Below, piece by piece: positions 12,601 to 27,766 of a DNA stretch of 64,000 bases. The stretch's first letter is position 1; every line of letters starts with the position of its first letter. The notes under the pieces are model-generated. The model saw nothing but the letters and a program-made list of their open reading frames with translations, had not been told where the DNA came from and made no database searches. This DNA comes from Augochlora pura (lineage: Eukaryota > Arthropoda > Insecta > Hymenoptera > Halictidae): contig NC_135777.1 of the NCBI RefSeq assembly GCF_028453695.1, forward strand, positions 17,287,714-17,351,713. The letters run 5' to 3'. A program made the position numbers and the translations under genes.

Positions 12601-14565
12601 TCATTGGTGATATCTAATTATATCAACGGTCGGCGTTTCATTATTTTATTGCCTCGTAACGAGCGGGGCCGACTAGTGCATTGTTAACGAGCGTTTCACA
12701 TTTCGGGGGGGGGGCGAAACCGAGGTTACACGTCACGAACACCAACGATTTTCACCGACGTCGTTGCCGGAAGCCGCGAAAACGCGTGTCCAATCGAAGC
12801 CGCAGGATTCCCGCGGGCGTCGCAGCGCCGGAAGTGTCCCCGGCAACGCGTCGCTGCGAGACGTGCACGGACTGTTTTACACAGTCGATGCTTTTCTGTA
12901 TTTCTGTTTGCTCTGTTTGGAAAATAAACGCTTCTTTCTTAGTAAATAGTACGTGTAGATATAATATGCAAATATATAAATAAATATTAAGTAATTAATA
13001 TTGGTTATGATATCGATTAACTATTGTTTATAATTTTAAGAATTGTTAATTTACTTTTGTTATCAATTTTAAAACTGAATTGAGGTCGTTGCTTTTTTAA
13101 AAGTAAAAAATTAACATCCGAATCCAATAATTAATTTGCAAAATTTCAACTACTTTTATTGTCACTATTTAAGGTAACACAAACCACAATTATTTCTGTA
13201 ATTTTTAAACTGTGAATAATATATTAACTCCTCAATGACAGTATTCATAAAAAATATACATTTTTACAAAACAAAGAAATTAAATAATTTTAATAACATT
13301 ACCATTATAACATTAACATAACGCATTTATGTAACTCTTGATCCTTCACTCTTAATTACATAACAGAGTACGGCGACGTGACCGTTCCATCGATTTGTTA
13401 ACAAACAATATCGGAAGTGAAAGTATTTATAATAAATTGTTCATATAATTTAACTTTATGTAACCTTGAAAGTCGTACGCTTGAAATAAGAATGTTTGGA
13501 TTCGTTAATTAATTTCTGTGTCAGATTTTCATTTTAACGTTAACGTAGCTATTTTTAGTGAAAATTTCTGGTAAGAAAATATAAGAAAATTATTTTCCCA
13601 GGTTTCCGTCACCGAACGGAGACTTTCATGCGGGTTTTTGAGCAACGTGGCCTTACTTAGAAGTAGTCCATAGTTTATTCAAGAAGATTTTTCGAAAGTT
13701 CAAGGGAAGCACTGAAATTTTGAAGCAGCACTTCCGCGCGACATCTCGTGCGCACATCATCGCTTTCTGAACGGCTGTATTTTTTATGCGGATGTCAGAA
13801 AAACCTGATCGATCCTGTGGCAGAGATTCGTGGACGTATTAAATGACTATCGATCCGCGGTTAATTATAGTAATTGGCTACGATCGCTAGTCAATTCTGA
13901 TGACAATAAGACCAAATAACGTAAAAGATTTATTGAAGGAACTATGGAAATTAATTGACATCGTTCCATATAATACAAAATGAACGAATAATCTTATAAA
14001 TAAACTGTGGTGTTTGACTATAAAATTACTAAACATAAATTACAACAAACGCATTTGTAATTATCTATGCCCGGAAAGATTATATTATTTTATAAAAATT
14101 AGAATTAACGAAAGTTATAGATTTCTTATATTATATAGATGTCTCATGTTTAAAAAAAAAAAACAGATTTTTAGTAAACATGCTCAAACAAAATTCAGTC
14201 ATGTAAAAAATAATTACATATTGCACTCGTACTATAAATACATAAAAATCCGTAGTCTACTTATCACAAAAAAATATCGTTGTATATATAAATAATTATA
14301 CTGTAGATTTTAATGCAAAATAAAAATTGCATATATGAGTCCCAAAAAATGTGAACAAAATAGAAGATGCTTCCTTCCTCTAATTATTTTAATATATTAA
14401 AAGTAATATATTGACTATTTTCATTTTTCCAATCTTATTACTGTTTTAAATTTTACTACACGATTTTTTAATAAATATATATAAAATCTAATATCTAATT
14501 AAGCTTCGAGAAGAGTAGATGATCTCGACACAAAAATTGTTCAAATAATAAGAAACTCTTTTTCT

Positions 14566-14650
14566 ACTGTTTTATGTATTTTTTTTTATTTATATTTTTA
14601 TACTGTTTCATGTATTTTTTTTTATTTATATTTTTATACTGTTTCACGTA
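14566..14650 (+). repeat. 36-bp tandem repeat
   Basis: ACTGTTTCATGTATT followed by a T/A-rich tail, with starts at 14566, 14602 and 14638 (the third copy is partial). Confidence 0.85.
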
Positions 14651-15407
14651 TTGTGCAGGAAACAATATACAGTACAGGTATATAAACTGTGCTGGTTTCT
14701 AAATAATGCATCCGAGGATCTTGCTCGCAGCCGAGGCTGACCAATTACGGGATAGAAAAATAAAATACTATATACGAGTAAGAGTTCAATGCGCATTGTC
14801 AGTTTCATCTGGCCAGCTCGCAATCCATGGAGCCTCCCCCAATTTGAATACGTGGTTGGCCTTAACCAGATAACCAGCGGAGATCCGCAAACGAATCCGG
14901 AATAGTTTCCGCAAATTCGCTGCTCGCGAACGACGGCCCCGGGTCGTGCACCCGCCGCTTCGAGGTAATTACGTTGAAATATTCCCATAATCGCGTAACG
15001 AGAACACCGCGAGCAAAAATGACGAGACTTTGTGCCCGCGCCGCCGTTTTCAGATTATAACGGTCGCGACGACCGGAACACCGACTTTTTCCCCACCGTG
15101 GTGTAATTTTATTTTCTGTAATCGGGACGGACAGTGGCTATAGAAAAAGTCGAACAATCGTTTCAATGAAAAAACCGTTCAAGATTGTTCTTTTGTTATT
15201 TGACAATAATTTGTTCCTTAAGTAGTGGCTGATGGACCGATATTAGTTTAGATAAAAATATACGTCTTATGCAAATAAAGGTACTTTTTATAGTGAAACC
15301 TACGATACATTGTTTATATTGCGATAGAAATAGAAATAAATGTAAAATGCAAATGTAATAGAAAAATAATTTCGGGACTCGATGCAAAATAAATTGGTAT
15401 TGCGAAT

Positions 15408-15575
15408 ATGATGCATCTAATTATGAATGATGTACCTAATTGTGATTGAAGTATATAATTATAACTGATGTACATAATTATGAGTGATGTATCTAATTAT
15501 GACTGATATATCTAATTATGACTGACGTACCGAATTATGGCTGATATACCTAATTATGACTGATGTAATTATGTT
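15408..15575 (+). repeat. 19-bp tandem repeat, ~8 copies
   Basis: Unit TGATATATCTAATTATGAC with substitutions. The last copies are exact in length; the early ones drift. Confidence 0.85.
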
Positions 15576-17394
15576 TGCTGATACTTCACTACAATCGTTT
15601 GTAAATACTGCTTACATGGTTTAATCAACATAAACAAGAATATTAATATGATTATGAATTTTTTAAGACATCTTATTTACTTAATAGTAAACAATCGGGG
15701 TATAATAATAATCAAACTAATTCACATAATAACAAAACAAGTGTTTCATTTCAGTAGCTTCCAAGTTTTCTGTTGTTAGCCTTCAAAATTAAGATGTTTT
15801 CCATCGTACAAATGTCTCGTAGTTAATTTAAAAAATGAAAAGACAATAGTTTATTCTTTAAAAATTATGTCAACTGTATTTCGTGACTAGACTCTGTGTC
15901 TTTATGTGAAATAAAAATTGTCAATTGGAAGGCGTAAGAGCCGATTATAATTTGTTCTCTTTCCTCGATAAATTTAATATCAATATACTATTTTCGGTCG
16001 CGCCTACTGATTTTTCTCATAAACGCATCAAAATCCGCCATTTTCTCACGAGGGTCGCGAGGCAGACGATCGTTTGATTTTTCGACATTCGAAAACAACG
16101 CTATTATTTATCGACGAACGCCGTTATTTTCCGGTCAACGGATAACGAGTAGATTATATGGAAATCGACTGTTCTCTCCTTTTTTTTTTGTTTGCGCTAG
16201 CTGTCGTATCGAAAGGAACGCCGCTGTGCACGGTAAATAACTGCTGTCAATATTCGGTGTCCATTAGAGAGGGAAAATGGCGGGCCAAGCAACAAGCCGG
16301 GCCGCAGCCAGACGGGGCGAACACTTGTCGAAGGGAAGCGATCAGTAATTTATAACGTTCGCCGTTGGTCCGTCCGTTCGGCAATCTATTTCTGGATTTG
16401 GCAAAACAAATAGTCCAGTGGGTCAATAATCGCGCGTAGTTGTGGACATTCGACAGAATGGACACATTCCGGGGTGGTGACGGCCGACCACGTTGAAATC
16501 GATATATCGAACTATATTTCTGTGGTTGAACGCGGCCGTCGCACTTTACCGTTCACAGAAACCCCCGTCGCGGAACTGTTCTGTCAATCAATATGCATTG
16601 CGAGCCCGCATTTTCGACCGTTTAAAGGAATCCGTACTGTTCGAATGCGTCGATTCTTCTTTCGACGCGTCCACCGTCGTGATATAAAATGATCAGTGAT
16701 ATAAAATGACAGTGATATAAAAATAGCAATATAATAATTTAATAGGATGAGGTCAGTATAATGCTGGAACTCTCGTCGTTTATCTAAACGAAATTTAATT
16801 CGTTCGATTTTATTAGGTTTAATTATGTTCTGATCAGTATTGATGTTCAAGTCAAAAAATATAAAAAGTTTACTTTCCAACAGCGTTGACCTTTCTCTGT
16901 GTTATCATTTGTTAGATACATTTTCTATTTATTTATGTTAAACAATGTCACCGTTTCTCATTTGTTTATTATATCATTTTATTCTGTCATATTATAATAA
17001 TATTGTAACAATACTCAGTGGTTACTTTTACTGTACTTTAACAATTACTCTACATTGTTATGTATGACAAACTGACTTCGTTAATGTTTTTTAACATTTT
17101 TAAACAATTCCCTAAAATTCTTTTATCATCGAGATAATTATAATTAGTCTTATATAAGTGAACTTGATAATTTATAATGAGCTCTTCGATATACAATCTA
17201 CACGTGTTTAGTAAATTGTTAAAAAAACAATGAAACAGTGAAATAAGTACGTAGAAATTTTAATGAAATGAATAAAATTAATGATACTTAGTAATAATGT
17301 TAATAAAGTTACCAAATTTTGTTTTTCATTCATATAAAAATTTGAAAATGTTAAAATATAAATATACAACCCTTTCGTTACGAGTTCTAGCTAT

Positions 17395-17515
17395 AGTCAG
17401 CATATAATACCATATAAATATAATATATAACCTATATTATACTATACATAATATACTACAATACGATACAATATGTATAATATAATACAATACAATATGT
17501 ATAATATAATATAAA
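17395..17515. repeat. AT-rich simple sequence (ATAATATAATACAAT-type)
   Basis: Low-complexity AT tract with repeated atgtataatataata blocks. Confidence 0.7.
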
Positions 17516-20500
17516 AATTAGTTTAACGAAATGGTTAATTGTCGATAGAACTCGAAATTTTCACGTTCCATTCGTCTAGAAATTCAAGAAAATTGTTCAA
17601 ATACAAATGAAACCGTACGACACGCGGCAACAGCGAGTTCCGCAGCTTCGCGGTGAGAAAATTCCAGAGCGAAGTCGATCGCATCGTAGAAGATAGCCGA
17701 ACCCGATGGCGCATTGTTCACAGAACCGTTGAACACGTATCACCAGCCGCGTTTCCTTCCATCGCGGATCGAGAATTCGATTTTCTTCGCGGGGAGAGAT
17801 ATCCGCCCCTTTCCCAAGATGTCTGGCCCGCGTAATACACCCGCTCGCCTTTAATATCGGATAAATAGCCGAATCGTTTTAATACCCCACGGTACAACAG
17901 TTTGGAATTTTCGAGAAGCGTCCGGGAATAATTTCACAGATATTCCCGATACGGATATTGCATTTTGCATGGGGAAATTCAGCGGTGCACGGGTTGAAGA
18001 GGATGCCCGGCGCCGGACGTAGCCGGAGACGGTATAAGTAATCGGGCGGGGCCGAATTTTCATGCATTTATGTCGGACGCGACAACAGGTGCGAATTGTA
18101 AAGTACGGTATTCGATATTGTTTTTCCGCTCGAGCGTTCTCGCATTTAAATTAACAGTTTTGAAGGATTTCTAAACGATAAAATGTCGAGCGTTGCGCGA
18201 CCCATCGAATTGTAACATCGATCGCTGACAGTTAATTTGTTAAAATAATTGATTAGATGCTACCGCTAAAATATGAATCTCTGTGCGTCATGCATTGTTT
18301 CAGTGGTAAATAATTAATTATCAAACAGCACGATTTAGAAATTTCGTAGCCTTCCAGGAAATTTCATTTTAATGAAACCTCTTGCAAATATTTATACAAA
18401 ACGCTGAGAAATACCCTGATTCCATGATACAATATTTATCGCATTAATAGTTTTATCTTTTAACAAATTATAAAAAAAAATAAGAAAAATCTCGACTCTC
18501 GTTATTTTTACAAATATTTTATCTTTAGTTATTTCTGCGACAGTACAAAGATTCTCGTTCGAATAGTTCTATTTTAAACATTTAAACAATTAAATCGAGA
18601 TTACGGTTTCAAGCAGAGAAGCGATGAAAGTTAACACGTTGGATGCAGCTCGCGGATCCGTCGATTAACGGAACGAATTATCCCTTCGTTTCGGGCCGCG
18701 GCGTAATAGAAACTTGAAGAAAGCTGAACGCGGAATTAATCTTCTTTACCCGGCGAAAGCATTCATCAAGATAATTAGTCTGTATTTCATTGCCAACTTT
18801 GTAAATTACTCCATGAAAACGCTCTACTTGCGCCGTGAAATTTCTTAAACGCGCGCTCGCGATTCATAGAGTACGCTTCGTTGAATTGCCGAATTGTGTC
18901 AAGATTTCGTTGTTTATTAAAAATTCATCGAATTACTTCTAACATCGAATTAGCGCCTGTATTGATCGTTTTCAGCGTTGTCGATGGTATAAATTAATTA
19001 TGTAGCACAGGAAACACCGTTTTAATTTTAGATGCAATTCTTTGAGAATATAATTGCTTATTTAAATAAACAGAACGCTACAATTTCTTTATCTCCACTG
19101 TACACTTCATTTTATTTTGAAGATGCATAAAACAAGTATAATAAAGTATTAATTCCTGTAGAATATAATATTGTTATCAGTTAAAGTTGCACCATTATTG
19201 GCCTATTTAAACTATTAATTAAAAAAACAATATTCATTTCTGTTCCTACAAATAGACTTAGCAATTTTTTACGCACAAAGACATGATTATTAATCTTAAC
19301 ACATTCGCTGAATACATAGTGGTATGAATAATTACAGGATTAAAGTAACATTTTTAGTGATACTTAAACAACAACTCAGCAAGATATCATACCTGTATAT
19401 ATCTATATTAAAATTTATATATCAATCTATAATAAAATGCTAATAATCTGATAATTATTTAATATAATGTACAAAACTGTATTCTGCTATATAAGCCTCG
19501 TTAAAGCAATAACAGCAAATAAATATATTAAAAATAACATAAAATAGAAATATGCAAACATGACATTTTCTCAAATTTTCTTTTCAATTCTCTCAATCTT
19601 TTCAAAGCCACACTCGGACTATAATCACACGCTATATATTAATTTCGTTTCAAGACATTTTCGCGGGTCCAATAACAAGAAATTAAAAGATCCTCGACGT
19701 TTAACGAGTCCCGGCGTTGTCGCCGGTGTCGCGTTAGCCGGGTAACGAGGCGATGATTCTCTAACCGCCGCGGTTCGCGCAGAAATCAAGCCGCGCTCAT
19801 CCGGTGGCTCGTTAAACCGTTTACGCGACACGTTCCGCGTTTAAGCGGGGGAGATATGGCAGCCGGATGATGAAGTCGTAACGTCTCGGCCCCGGGGTTT
19901 GGCCCAGCGGCCCGGCGAAAGAAACGACAAGAAGGAGAATAAACGCGGCCCCCGCCACGGAAGCCGCTCGACCAGTTTACTCGTCTCCTCCGCTTATTAG
20001 ATTCCGCCGTTTCGGAAGGAAAGTTTTCCGACGCGGCGGCCGCAGCTGCATCGGCGGGAGCAACGCCGCCGTTACGTTAGAGCAACTACTTAATAATGCA
20101 GTCCGGTCGACTACGTGGCCCGTTGCAATATGCAGCGGCCTACCGGGGGGGCGACGAGATCCGCGTGACAACGCCAAAGTCACGGTCGTTTTTCGACCGG
20201 CCGTCTCCCAGAAACGCGTCTGCCGAGACAACTTTTCGCCGATAAAACCAGTCGCCATTGTGGTATTATCTATAGCGCGGTATCACTGTCGTATTCATCT
20301 ATGGTGATAGAGTTCTGAGATAATTATAGGAAAATAAACTGTTTCGAGACACCCTTCTTCTAGACAATCGAATTGTCCTTGCTTATTAAAATTTTTGAAA
20401 ACAATTTTATTTTCAATAGTGTGAAGTAATTGATTTTGATGTTTTATTTGAAGTTTTTATGTCAATAATGATGTTATAAACGTTGGAGATCTGTGAGACC

Positions 20501-21527
20501 AATGATGGACATTTTGTAAAATGGAATAACTTTTTTATTATTTATTATCGATTGTCTTGACTTTATTTTTAAATGGTAGGAATATTAGTTGTTAGTAGAT
20601 AGTATGTAAAATTATGTTTAATAGTTTAAATAAGTGAAGAACAGTGTAATGAGATTATAAGACCCCTCGCATGTGTTCATAGATTTGTATTTCACTCGTT
20701 GATATTTTTAAAAAGATTGTTTAATTTTTACATTAACTCTTCTGTCGATTAAAAACAGTCGAGTCGATATAAACAATGCCTTTTCATCGATCATGCTCAC
20801 TTGCAACAAAATGGTTGCAACTTCCATCTATATTTTAAATTATTCATTATCATCATACATCGAGACGTCCTATATTGCATACATAAAATACTGCTTTGTC
20901 GACCAACAATTTTAACAATGAACACAGCACAAAAAGTTCACACATAAAACGCACATAATTTACTCTCCCATAGTTCCTCGAAGATACAAAAATTATCGCG
21001 GCCGGTAAATCATGCGAAGCAATTCTAATGGAAAATTAAAACGAAACAAAAAAGAGAAAAAGGGTACATATAAATTTCGCGGGAAAAGTAATTCGCGTAT
21101 CGCAAAACCGATATTTTATTCAAGAGAATGAAATTTGAATGCTTAACCGGGCGCGTAATTCCCCCATCGATTCTTCGGCGTCGTAACAACGTTCGATGGA
21201 TTCCGCGGTACGCAGCCGTGAATTAACATTACGATTTACTGGAAGCGCGTATTCCGATCGCGTGACCCATTATTATTAATAACCGGGGCGGGCCCCGCGT
21301 ATAAAATTCGAGAACGGGGAAAGACGTGGATCGCGGGACACACACACGCGCGCGGATTATATTTACGCCGCGATCGCTGTTTTGACCGGGCGTCAATTTA
21401 TACGATCATTTGTTACAATAAATTCGAAATTTCGGGTCGGGTGTTTCGCGATCGACTCTTCCGGGCCATTGTGTTTGCCGATAATCGATCGCGACTGCGG
21501 TTTCGCAGCGTTTCGCTACCCTAGTCA

Positions 21528-21531
<4 letters not shown>

Positions 21532-21575
<44 letters not shown>
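21532..21575 (+). repeat. (GA)n microsatellite
   Basis: About 21 uninterrupted GA units. Confidence 0.95.
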
Positions 21576-21577
<2 letters not shown>

Positions 21578-23099
21578 AAGAAAGAGAACAATTGGAAAGG
21601 AACGCGACGAGGTGGCGTGGACGAGAAGAAACGACGTCGAAAATTAGGATATACAGTCGGGAGCGAAATGGAGTCGACCCTTTTAAAATATCTTCTTTAA
21701 CACTGCCCTAAGTGACTCGAAATTTTCTGCAAATATTAAAGAGACTAGTGCGCCGTACAATTACTGAAATATTTATTTTTAATTTCACTATTACTTGGGA
21801 TAAAAGCGAAAAATAACTGTCGACTTATTCAAGATTTTCTACTGTGTCTGACATAACCTCAACATTTTTATGAACTCTTATAATATACATATACAAAATA
21901 AAATTTTATATAAGTCTCTTATATTCACATACTAATATCCTAAAACACTGTTTATTGTTTAAATTTACCATTGCAAAGTGAAGTCGTTATTACAATTTTT
22001 TTCAATACGTTTGATATATTATACAACTTCTAAACATTCATATTTTAAACAGAGCTATTTATTTACGAGACAAGTGAATTTAACACTTAATTTATTAACT
22101 AAGATACAAATACAATATTACAAACAATAAAAGCAAGGAAAAACGACTCGTCTACCGAAAATTAAACAAACGACAACTTACTATACCCTTCTTCGTCTAC
22201 TATACCACCTTGCTCGACCCGACCTTCGGAATTAACCTCCCTGTTTAATAACGTCGCGGTCATTCTGCAGCGAACAAAAACGGCGCAGAAAACCGCAGCG
22301 AAACAAGCCACAGGAGATACTATACACGTACACCACTCGGGGACCCGCGGCCATAACTTTTCCCGCGCGCGTGGTAGCGCCAGTCGAGATTTCTCTTCAG
22401 GGTTGTTCGTTACCAAAATTGAATACGCTCGCAGTAAATCTAACGCGATCGCGGTCATTCCGGCTTATCGGAGTCCGCTGAATCTTTTTTCTTTTGCTTT
22501 CTCTGCTTCGACCGGTCTCGCGTTCGAATTAAAGCAGGGGATTCGGAGTAACCGAGCCGAGAGGAACAAACGCGACGCCGAAGAACGCGGCGCGCGAACG
22601 TTGCGAGCAGATATGTAACGGGGATGCGACGAATTTTAATGGGATACGCGAAGATGCGGAACTTTGCGTCACGTGTTTGACCAGAGCTGTGCTGTTTGCG
22701 TTGTCGAATGAAACTATTTTAATTAATTTTGCCGACGTTGGTCGTCTATGATAATGTTGAGTCTAGTGATCATTTAAAGTCGCTCATCGTCAGTGGATCG
22801 CGAATATTTTCGTGAAATAATTACAGGAACAACGTCGATGTTTATATATTTCTTTGACAATTTCAGGAATTTAATATTGGTACAATAATATTTATAAATT
22901 GTTTATTTCCTCTCGATCTTGTCATTTTTCACATAATCGTGCAAAATCCACAGTTTATTAATTACGCTTGAATGAAGACTTTATAACGTAATTTAGGACG
23001 ATTTTACAGGGATTAACAATGATACGAAAGTATCTCTTTTCAATTTTGTTTAACTGATTATAGCTGTACAACGTATTTGTTAAATTACTTCTTTCGACG

Positions 23100-23304
23100 T
23101 ATACAGGGTGTATCAAAATGATTTTCACATACGCTTAGACTTTGAGTCGCGTTCGAAATAATGGACGAAGAGTGAATTTTCTAAATTTTTATTAATTTAT
23201 TATTAATTTTACTAATCATAATATTATTAATTTTCCTTAACCCCTAAGAAAAAAGTTACTCCCTCATTCCCCGGTGTTATAATAATTTTGATACACCCTG
23301 TATA
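23100..23304. mobile_element. Mariner-like MITE with CAGGGTGTATCAAAAT ends
   Basis: The left end tatacagggtgtatcaaaat and the inverted right end attttgatacaccctgtata form a 20-bp inverted repeat, with about 205 bp in total. The TA-type ends and CAGGGTG start are typical of Tc1/mariner relatives. There is no transposase. Confidence 0.85.
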
Positions 23305-25670
23305 TATCGAACAAAATATCTTGTTCATAAATAGAGGATTTACGCATCCATCGCACAGAAAATAAAAAACAATAAAAAGCGCCCTTCAAAATATAATGCA
23401 ATTACAACAAATTTACGATTATAATGCAAAAACAACGAATTTATGATTGCAATGCAAACATAACCCTAAAAATCGAATTGATGGTAGAGCGTAAATTGCG
23501 TACATAAAACAACAAGATTAATGTTAAACGAAAAGAAACGAGGCCCGTGTTTGCTTTCGCAACAATTGCAAATTGTTTCGATTACAACGCGCCTTGAATT
23601 AGCATAAACGTTCGCAGTTTAGCGGCGAAATCAACGGACAACAGTGCATTTTGATCGAGCGACGGTCGCGTTCGAACGGCGCGCCGTAATTGACGTGTTT
23701 TGGTAATCTTGCTTCGCCATAAGTCACCAAGATTTTCGGAACGGCCGCGTTTTAATTAATCAGCGCAACGGCGTATTGGAATTCGATGCCGAGCCGGAAT
23801 GATCCCGGCGACGCGTATTCGATCTGACCGGAAATAATTTCACGGCAGCCATTTACGTATTGTTGCAAATGTCCCGTGACAATACACGTCGCGCGGCGAT
23901 ATCCGGAGCCCGCGATGTCCAGCGAATGAAACCAAAACTGGGCGAATAAAAATTTCAAAAATCATCAGGGCTGCGCACAACCCGTTCGCCATCCTTCGTT
24001 TTCAATTTGCTGTATTAAAGAAGGAATAAATTAAATTATATTGGTAAATTATATTGGTTTAGAGATTTTGCCATTTTTTTACACTGTCTATTTGTAACAA
24101 TTTTAGTCAATATTGTCTGTTTCCATTTTGTGATATTATTTAGTCATTTTGGTTATAAATACATAAGATTTAAGATCAAGCATTCTATAAACTAAATGTA
24201 GTCGCTAATAATTTACATACAACACAACTGTGTATAATATAATACAACTATAATGCAAAATGTCTTGTCTAATCGAATTAATTTATCGTTGATCGCGTGA
24301 ACTAAGAACGTCAGAAATCATCGCAGAAGCGTGTCTAATGAAACGCGGTTGAGCTTCGCGGCCGGTCACGTCGTTTTTTTACCGTCGTAATTGTTCCACG
24401 GCGCGGAAACACCTTGGAAATATTTTGCTGTCAATTAGAGGGCGGAGAAATATTAAAAATTCCCGCGCGGGGCTAGAACCGCGGAAATTTACAAAGCGTC
24501 CGCATTTTGTTATCTTCTTGACTACGCGCGGCACGGCATCGAAAATTCCTTGTTCCGCGTTTCGTTTGACAAACGACTTCCGCGCGCCGTTTCAAACGTG
24601 TGCTGGGTCCGCTGTTACTTGTTTCGTATTATGAACATTTCGCGTAATGTTTCTCGCCCGTGAATGCCGGCCGTGAAAGGAGAATAAGCTTTTATTCGCG
24701 ACGACAGAGATGGATACAGGGAATATACAAATTTATAGAGATTCACGATATCGTCGATTCGTGCGGTGTGCATTGTTTATGGATAGTAATCGCCTTCTTG
24801 AAATTCAAATGAAAATTAATTTCTATTTATTAGATTTGAAAAGTATTAATTGTAATTTTCATTAATATTTTGATATTTATTGCGTTTATGTATAGCGATG
24901 AATAGACTGTGAATTTAATGCAATTATAGGAAAAATTAGTGATTGAAATAGAAAATTCAAAAAAGGAAAATTCAATATTGATCAAAGATGGTCTTAATAA
25001 TTTTATTACGTTACTTACAACGTGATCATATTAATTGTAATTCTCTTTGAAAATTTATATTTTGTATAAAGATTCTTTTTTGTTAATGAATAATATCAAC
25101 GACAGAAACGTTTTAGACAGTATCTATTAAATGAAATCAATTCGTGAAAATACGCGACAATAATTTATCAATCTTACGTTTTTATTGTCGACTGTGAAAT
25201 AAAGTATTTTCGAGAAGATCTTCTATGATTTATTTAGACAAAGCATTGAAGAACTTTGTCTTATACAATAATTAATTAAATAAATGCTTTTCAATTCTAC
25301 GCCACATATAATATAACATCTAATTATATAATAATAACAATTATATCTAGACAATACATAGAAAAAGAGATTCTCCCAAAAGTCAAAGTGTTTAAACAAT
25401 ACCGGAGTGATAAATAACGCGCACATTTCACTGCACATTACAGCACAATTACTGACAATTAAATTAATTACATATCGAAGCAGAGCATCGAAATCTAAAT
25501 TTAATGACACTGTTTCTCGGCGATAAATTACATCGTAGCGTTTCATCAAAATTTAGATCGGATAACAGGAAATTTTTCAACGGTAAATTGCGCCCGTGTC
25601 GATACACCGCATGCGAAGTACCTTGGAAAACGCGGACGCGGACAATTAGTCACGCGAATGCAGATATTTA

Positions 25671-25687
25671 CAGAGAGAGAAAGAGAG

Positions 25688-25722
<35 letters not shown>

Positions 25723-25731
25723 TAGAGAGAG
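25671..25731 (+). repeat. Compound (GA)n(GT)n(GA)n microsatellite
   Basis: GA, then GT, then GA units, with a few interruptions. Confidence 0.9.
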
Positions 25732-26224
25732 TAGTATTTATAGTCCGTTGTAAAATTGCCAGGACGACGCTGTTGCTTTATATCGCGCAGGTTGCCGATG
25801 TAATGCCGACACGTGGGGAACGTTGCTAAACATGGAAACCTGTAAAAGCTGCTGGCGCTACGTTCTAGTTTCGCACGTGGTTCCGAATTCGCCCCGGGTT
25901 TATGCGCGGGGCCCATCGGTTCAAATTAAAACAAACCCGCGTATTTCCAGTCGCGTCGTCCGACATTAATTCGTCCCGATTTGTTCGGTGTCTGTGCGAA
26001 TAGTTTCGGTGATATCCGAATTCGGAAATACAGTTTACTGTACAGTTAGAAATCGACTTGATTATGGAATATAATTTTTTAGCAGCTGCGCTCTTCTTAA
26101 TTTCTGTTTAGAGAATGTGTTTATTGAGATTGATGTTACGTAAATTAAACGACGAATAATCAATCGGAACTGTTCTATGCTTTGTTTTTAGATACCTAGG
26201 AAAGGGTAATTAATATTAAAATTT

Positions 26225-26450
26225 GTGAGTAATGTAGTATATAATATATATGAGATGATATAAAGTATATGATATAAATGATATTATATGAATAATATCA
26301 TATAAGTACTATAATATAAATAACATAATACAAGTAATATAATATAAATGCTATGATATAAATAACATAATATAAATAATATAACATAAATAACACAATA
26401 CAAATAACATAATATAAATAACAAAATATAATACTATAAAATAACAGAAA
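26225..26450. repeat. Degenerate AT-rich tandem repeat
   Basis: Repeated ATATAAATAACATAAT-like units at spacings near 11 and 22 bp. Confidence 0.7.
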
Positions 26451-27575
26451 CAATGCAAATTACATCAACTCCACAACTAATTACTACAAACCATAGTACA
26501 CCCACCAAAAGTCTTCTCTGCCAGCCAGACATTTTATTAAGCAAACAACTCGAATTTCCGGCACAGCCAATTAAGATTCGCAGCGAACAATAAAGTCGCC
26601 TTCGCTATCGGGCTTTTCGTTAACAGGAAAACACACACCTAACCGGTTGTATTGCTTATACCCCGGGCATTGTGTCCGTATTGGAAACCGAAACGTATCC
26701 GAGGTGCCAGATGTTTAATAAAGAGAGCAAAAAAAAAGGGGAAGCCGTTGCGGCGCAATAAATTTGGTCACGTCGTTTTCGGCACCCGATAATACCAATA
26801 TCGAGCGGAGCACGCGTCGCCCGGCGGCCACGTTTACGCGCAAGGACGCGGCGGGCTCGCCTTAATTAGGATCGGCCGGACTGCGAGAAGTCGCAGAAAG
26901 CGCGCGCGCGCGCACGCGTTAGTCCAGAAATGCTCCGACACGTTCAATTTCGCTCCGTGGTGGTGCGGCAGCAATTTTCGCGTGCTGGCTCCTCGTAACC
27001 GCACGAAAATGGCGGTCGCGCGCGCGCGAACCGCTGTTTTCTCCTCGGTACACCGCCACGCCGTGGAAATATTTTCACGCGAGCTATTTCATATTTCGAC
27101 CGACACGGCTAACCGGTTTAAGCGCCGCGCGACATTCGGAACTTCTACGGCACGCGAAGCGAGGGATCCCCATGCGTTAGACATCGAAAACGACGACGAC
27201 GACGCTTGAGACTTTTGTTTTTAATCGTCGACTGGTCTTTTATGTTGTTATTATTAATATTATCGGTGCCGAAAGTGTCGCGTAATGTAAATCATATTGA
27301 ATTCATGATACTTAAGGTTATACGATTATAACATTAATGTGTCTCCCCTGAGCTATTGATTTTTTAAATAAATAAATTAATAGATGCATCTACTGGCGCA
27401 ATAGGAAATGTATGGTTCCAGAGAGACTTTCATGTGTCCTCTACATGTCCATTTTCAGGAAAACTAGTGCCATCAGAATTGTATACCACTCTCGAAATAA
27501 TTTAATTTTATCTGAAACATCTTTCGCTACGCGTAATAATAATACCGTCAACCTAAATAGCAATATATGGTGAAC

Positions 27576-27595
27576 CACCCTGTATATACAGGGTG
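27576..27595. repeat. 20-bp perfect palindrome of two mariner-type ends
   Basis: CACCCTGTATATACAGGGTG is self-complementary. It looks like the right end of one CAGGGTG element abutting the left end of another across TATA. The far ends of both were not found. Confidence 0.75.
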
Positions 27596-27720
27596 TAAGA
27601 AAAAAAATATTTATATAACATACAGGACACACTGTGCCGAATAAAAAAGCCTTAATAAACATAAATCGTAAAATCAATCATTTCTAAGATTTTATTACAT
27701 ATTCGCCATTATCATTTCGC

Positions 27721-27765
<45 letters not shown>
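27721..27765 (+). repeat. (ATT)n microsatellite
   Basis: About 15 uninterrupted ATT units. Confidence 0.95.

Positions 27766-27766
<1 letters not shown>

Larger units (their letters stand above)
9616..23099. other. Non-coding, no gene recognised
   Basis: CpG-rich blocks (9640-10130, 11050-11820, 12480-12860, 14700-15120, 16010-16680, 17600-18070, 19660-20280, 21000-21660, 22190-22640) are separated by long AT-rich stretches. Frames in the CpG-rich blocks are short, Arg-rich and open on several strands at once, as expected by chance. Minor repeats are listed separately; otherwise I see nothing. Confidence 0.55.
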
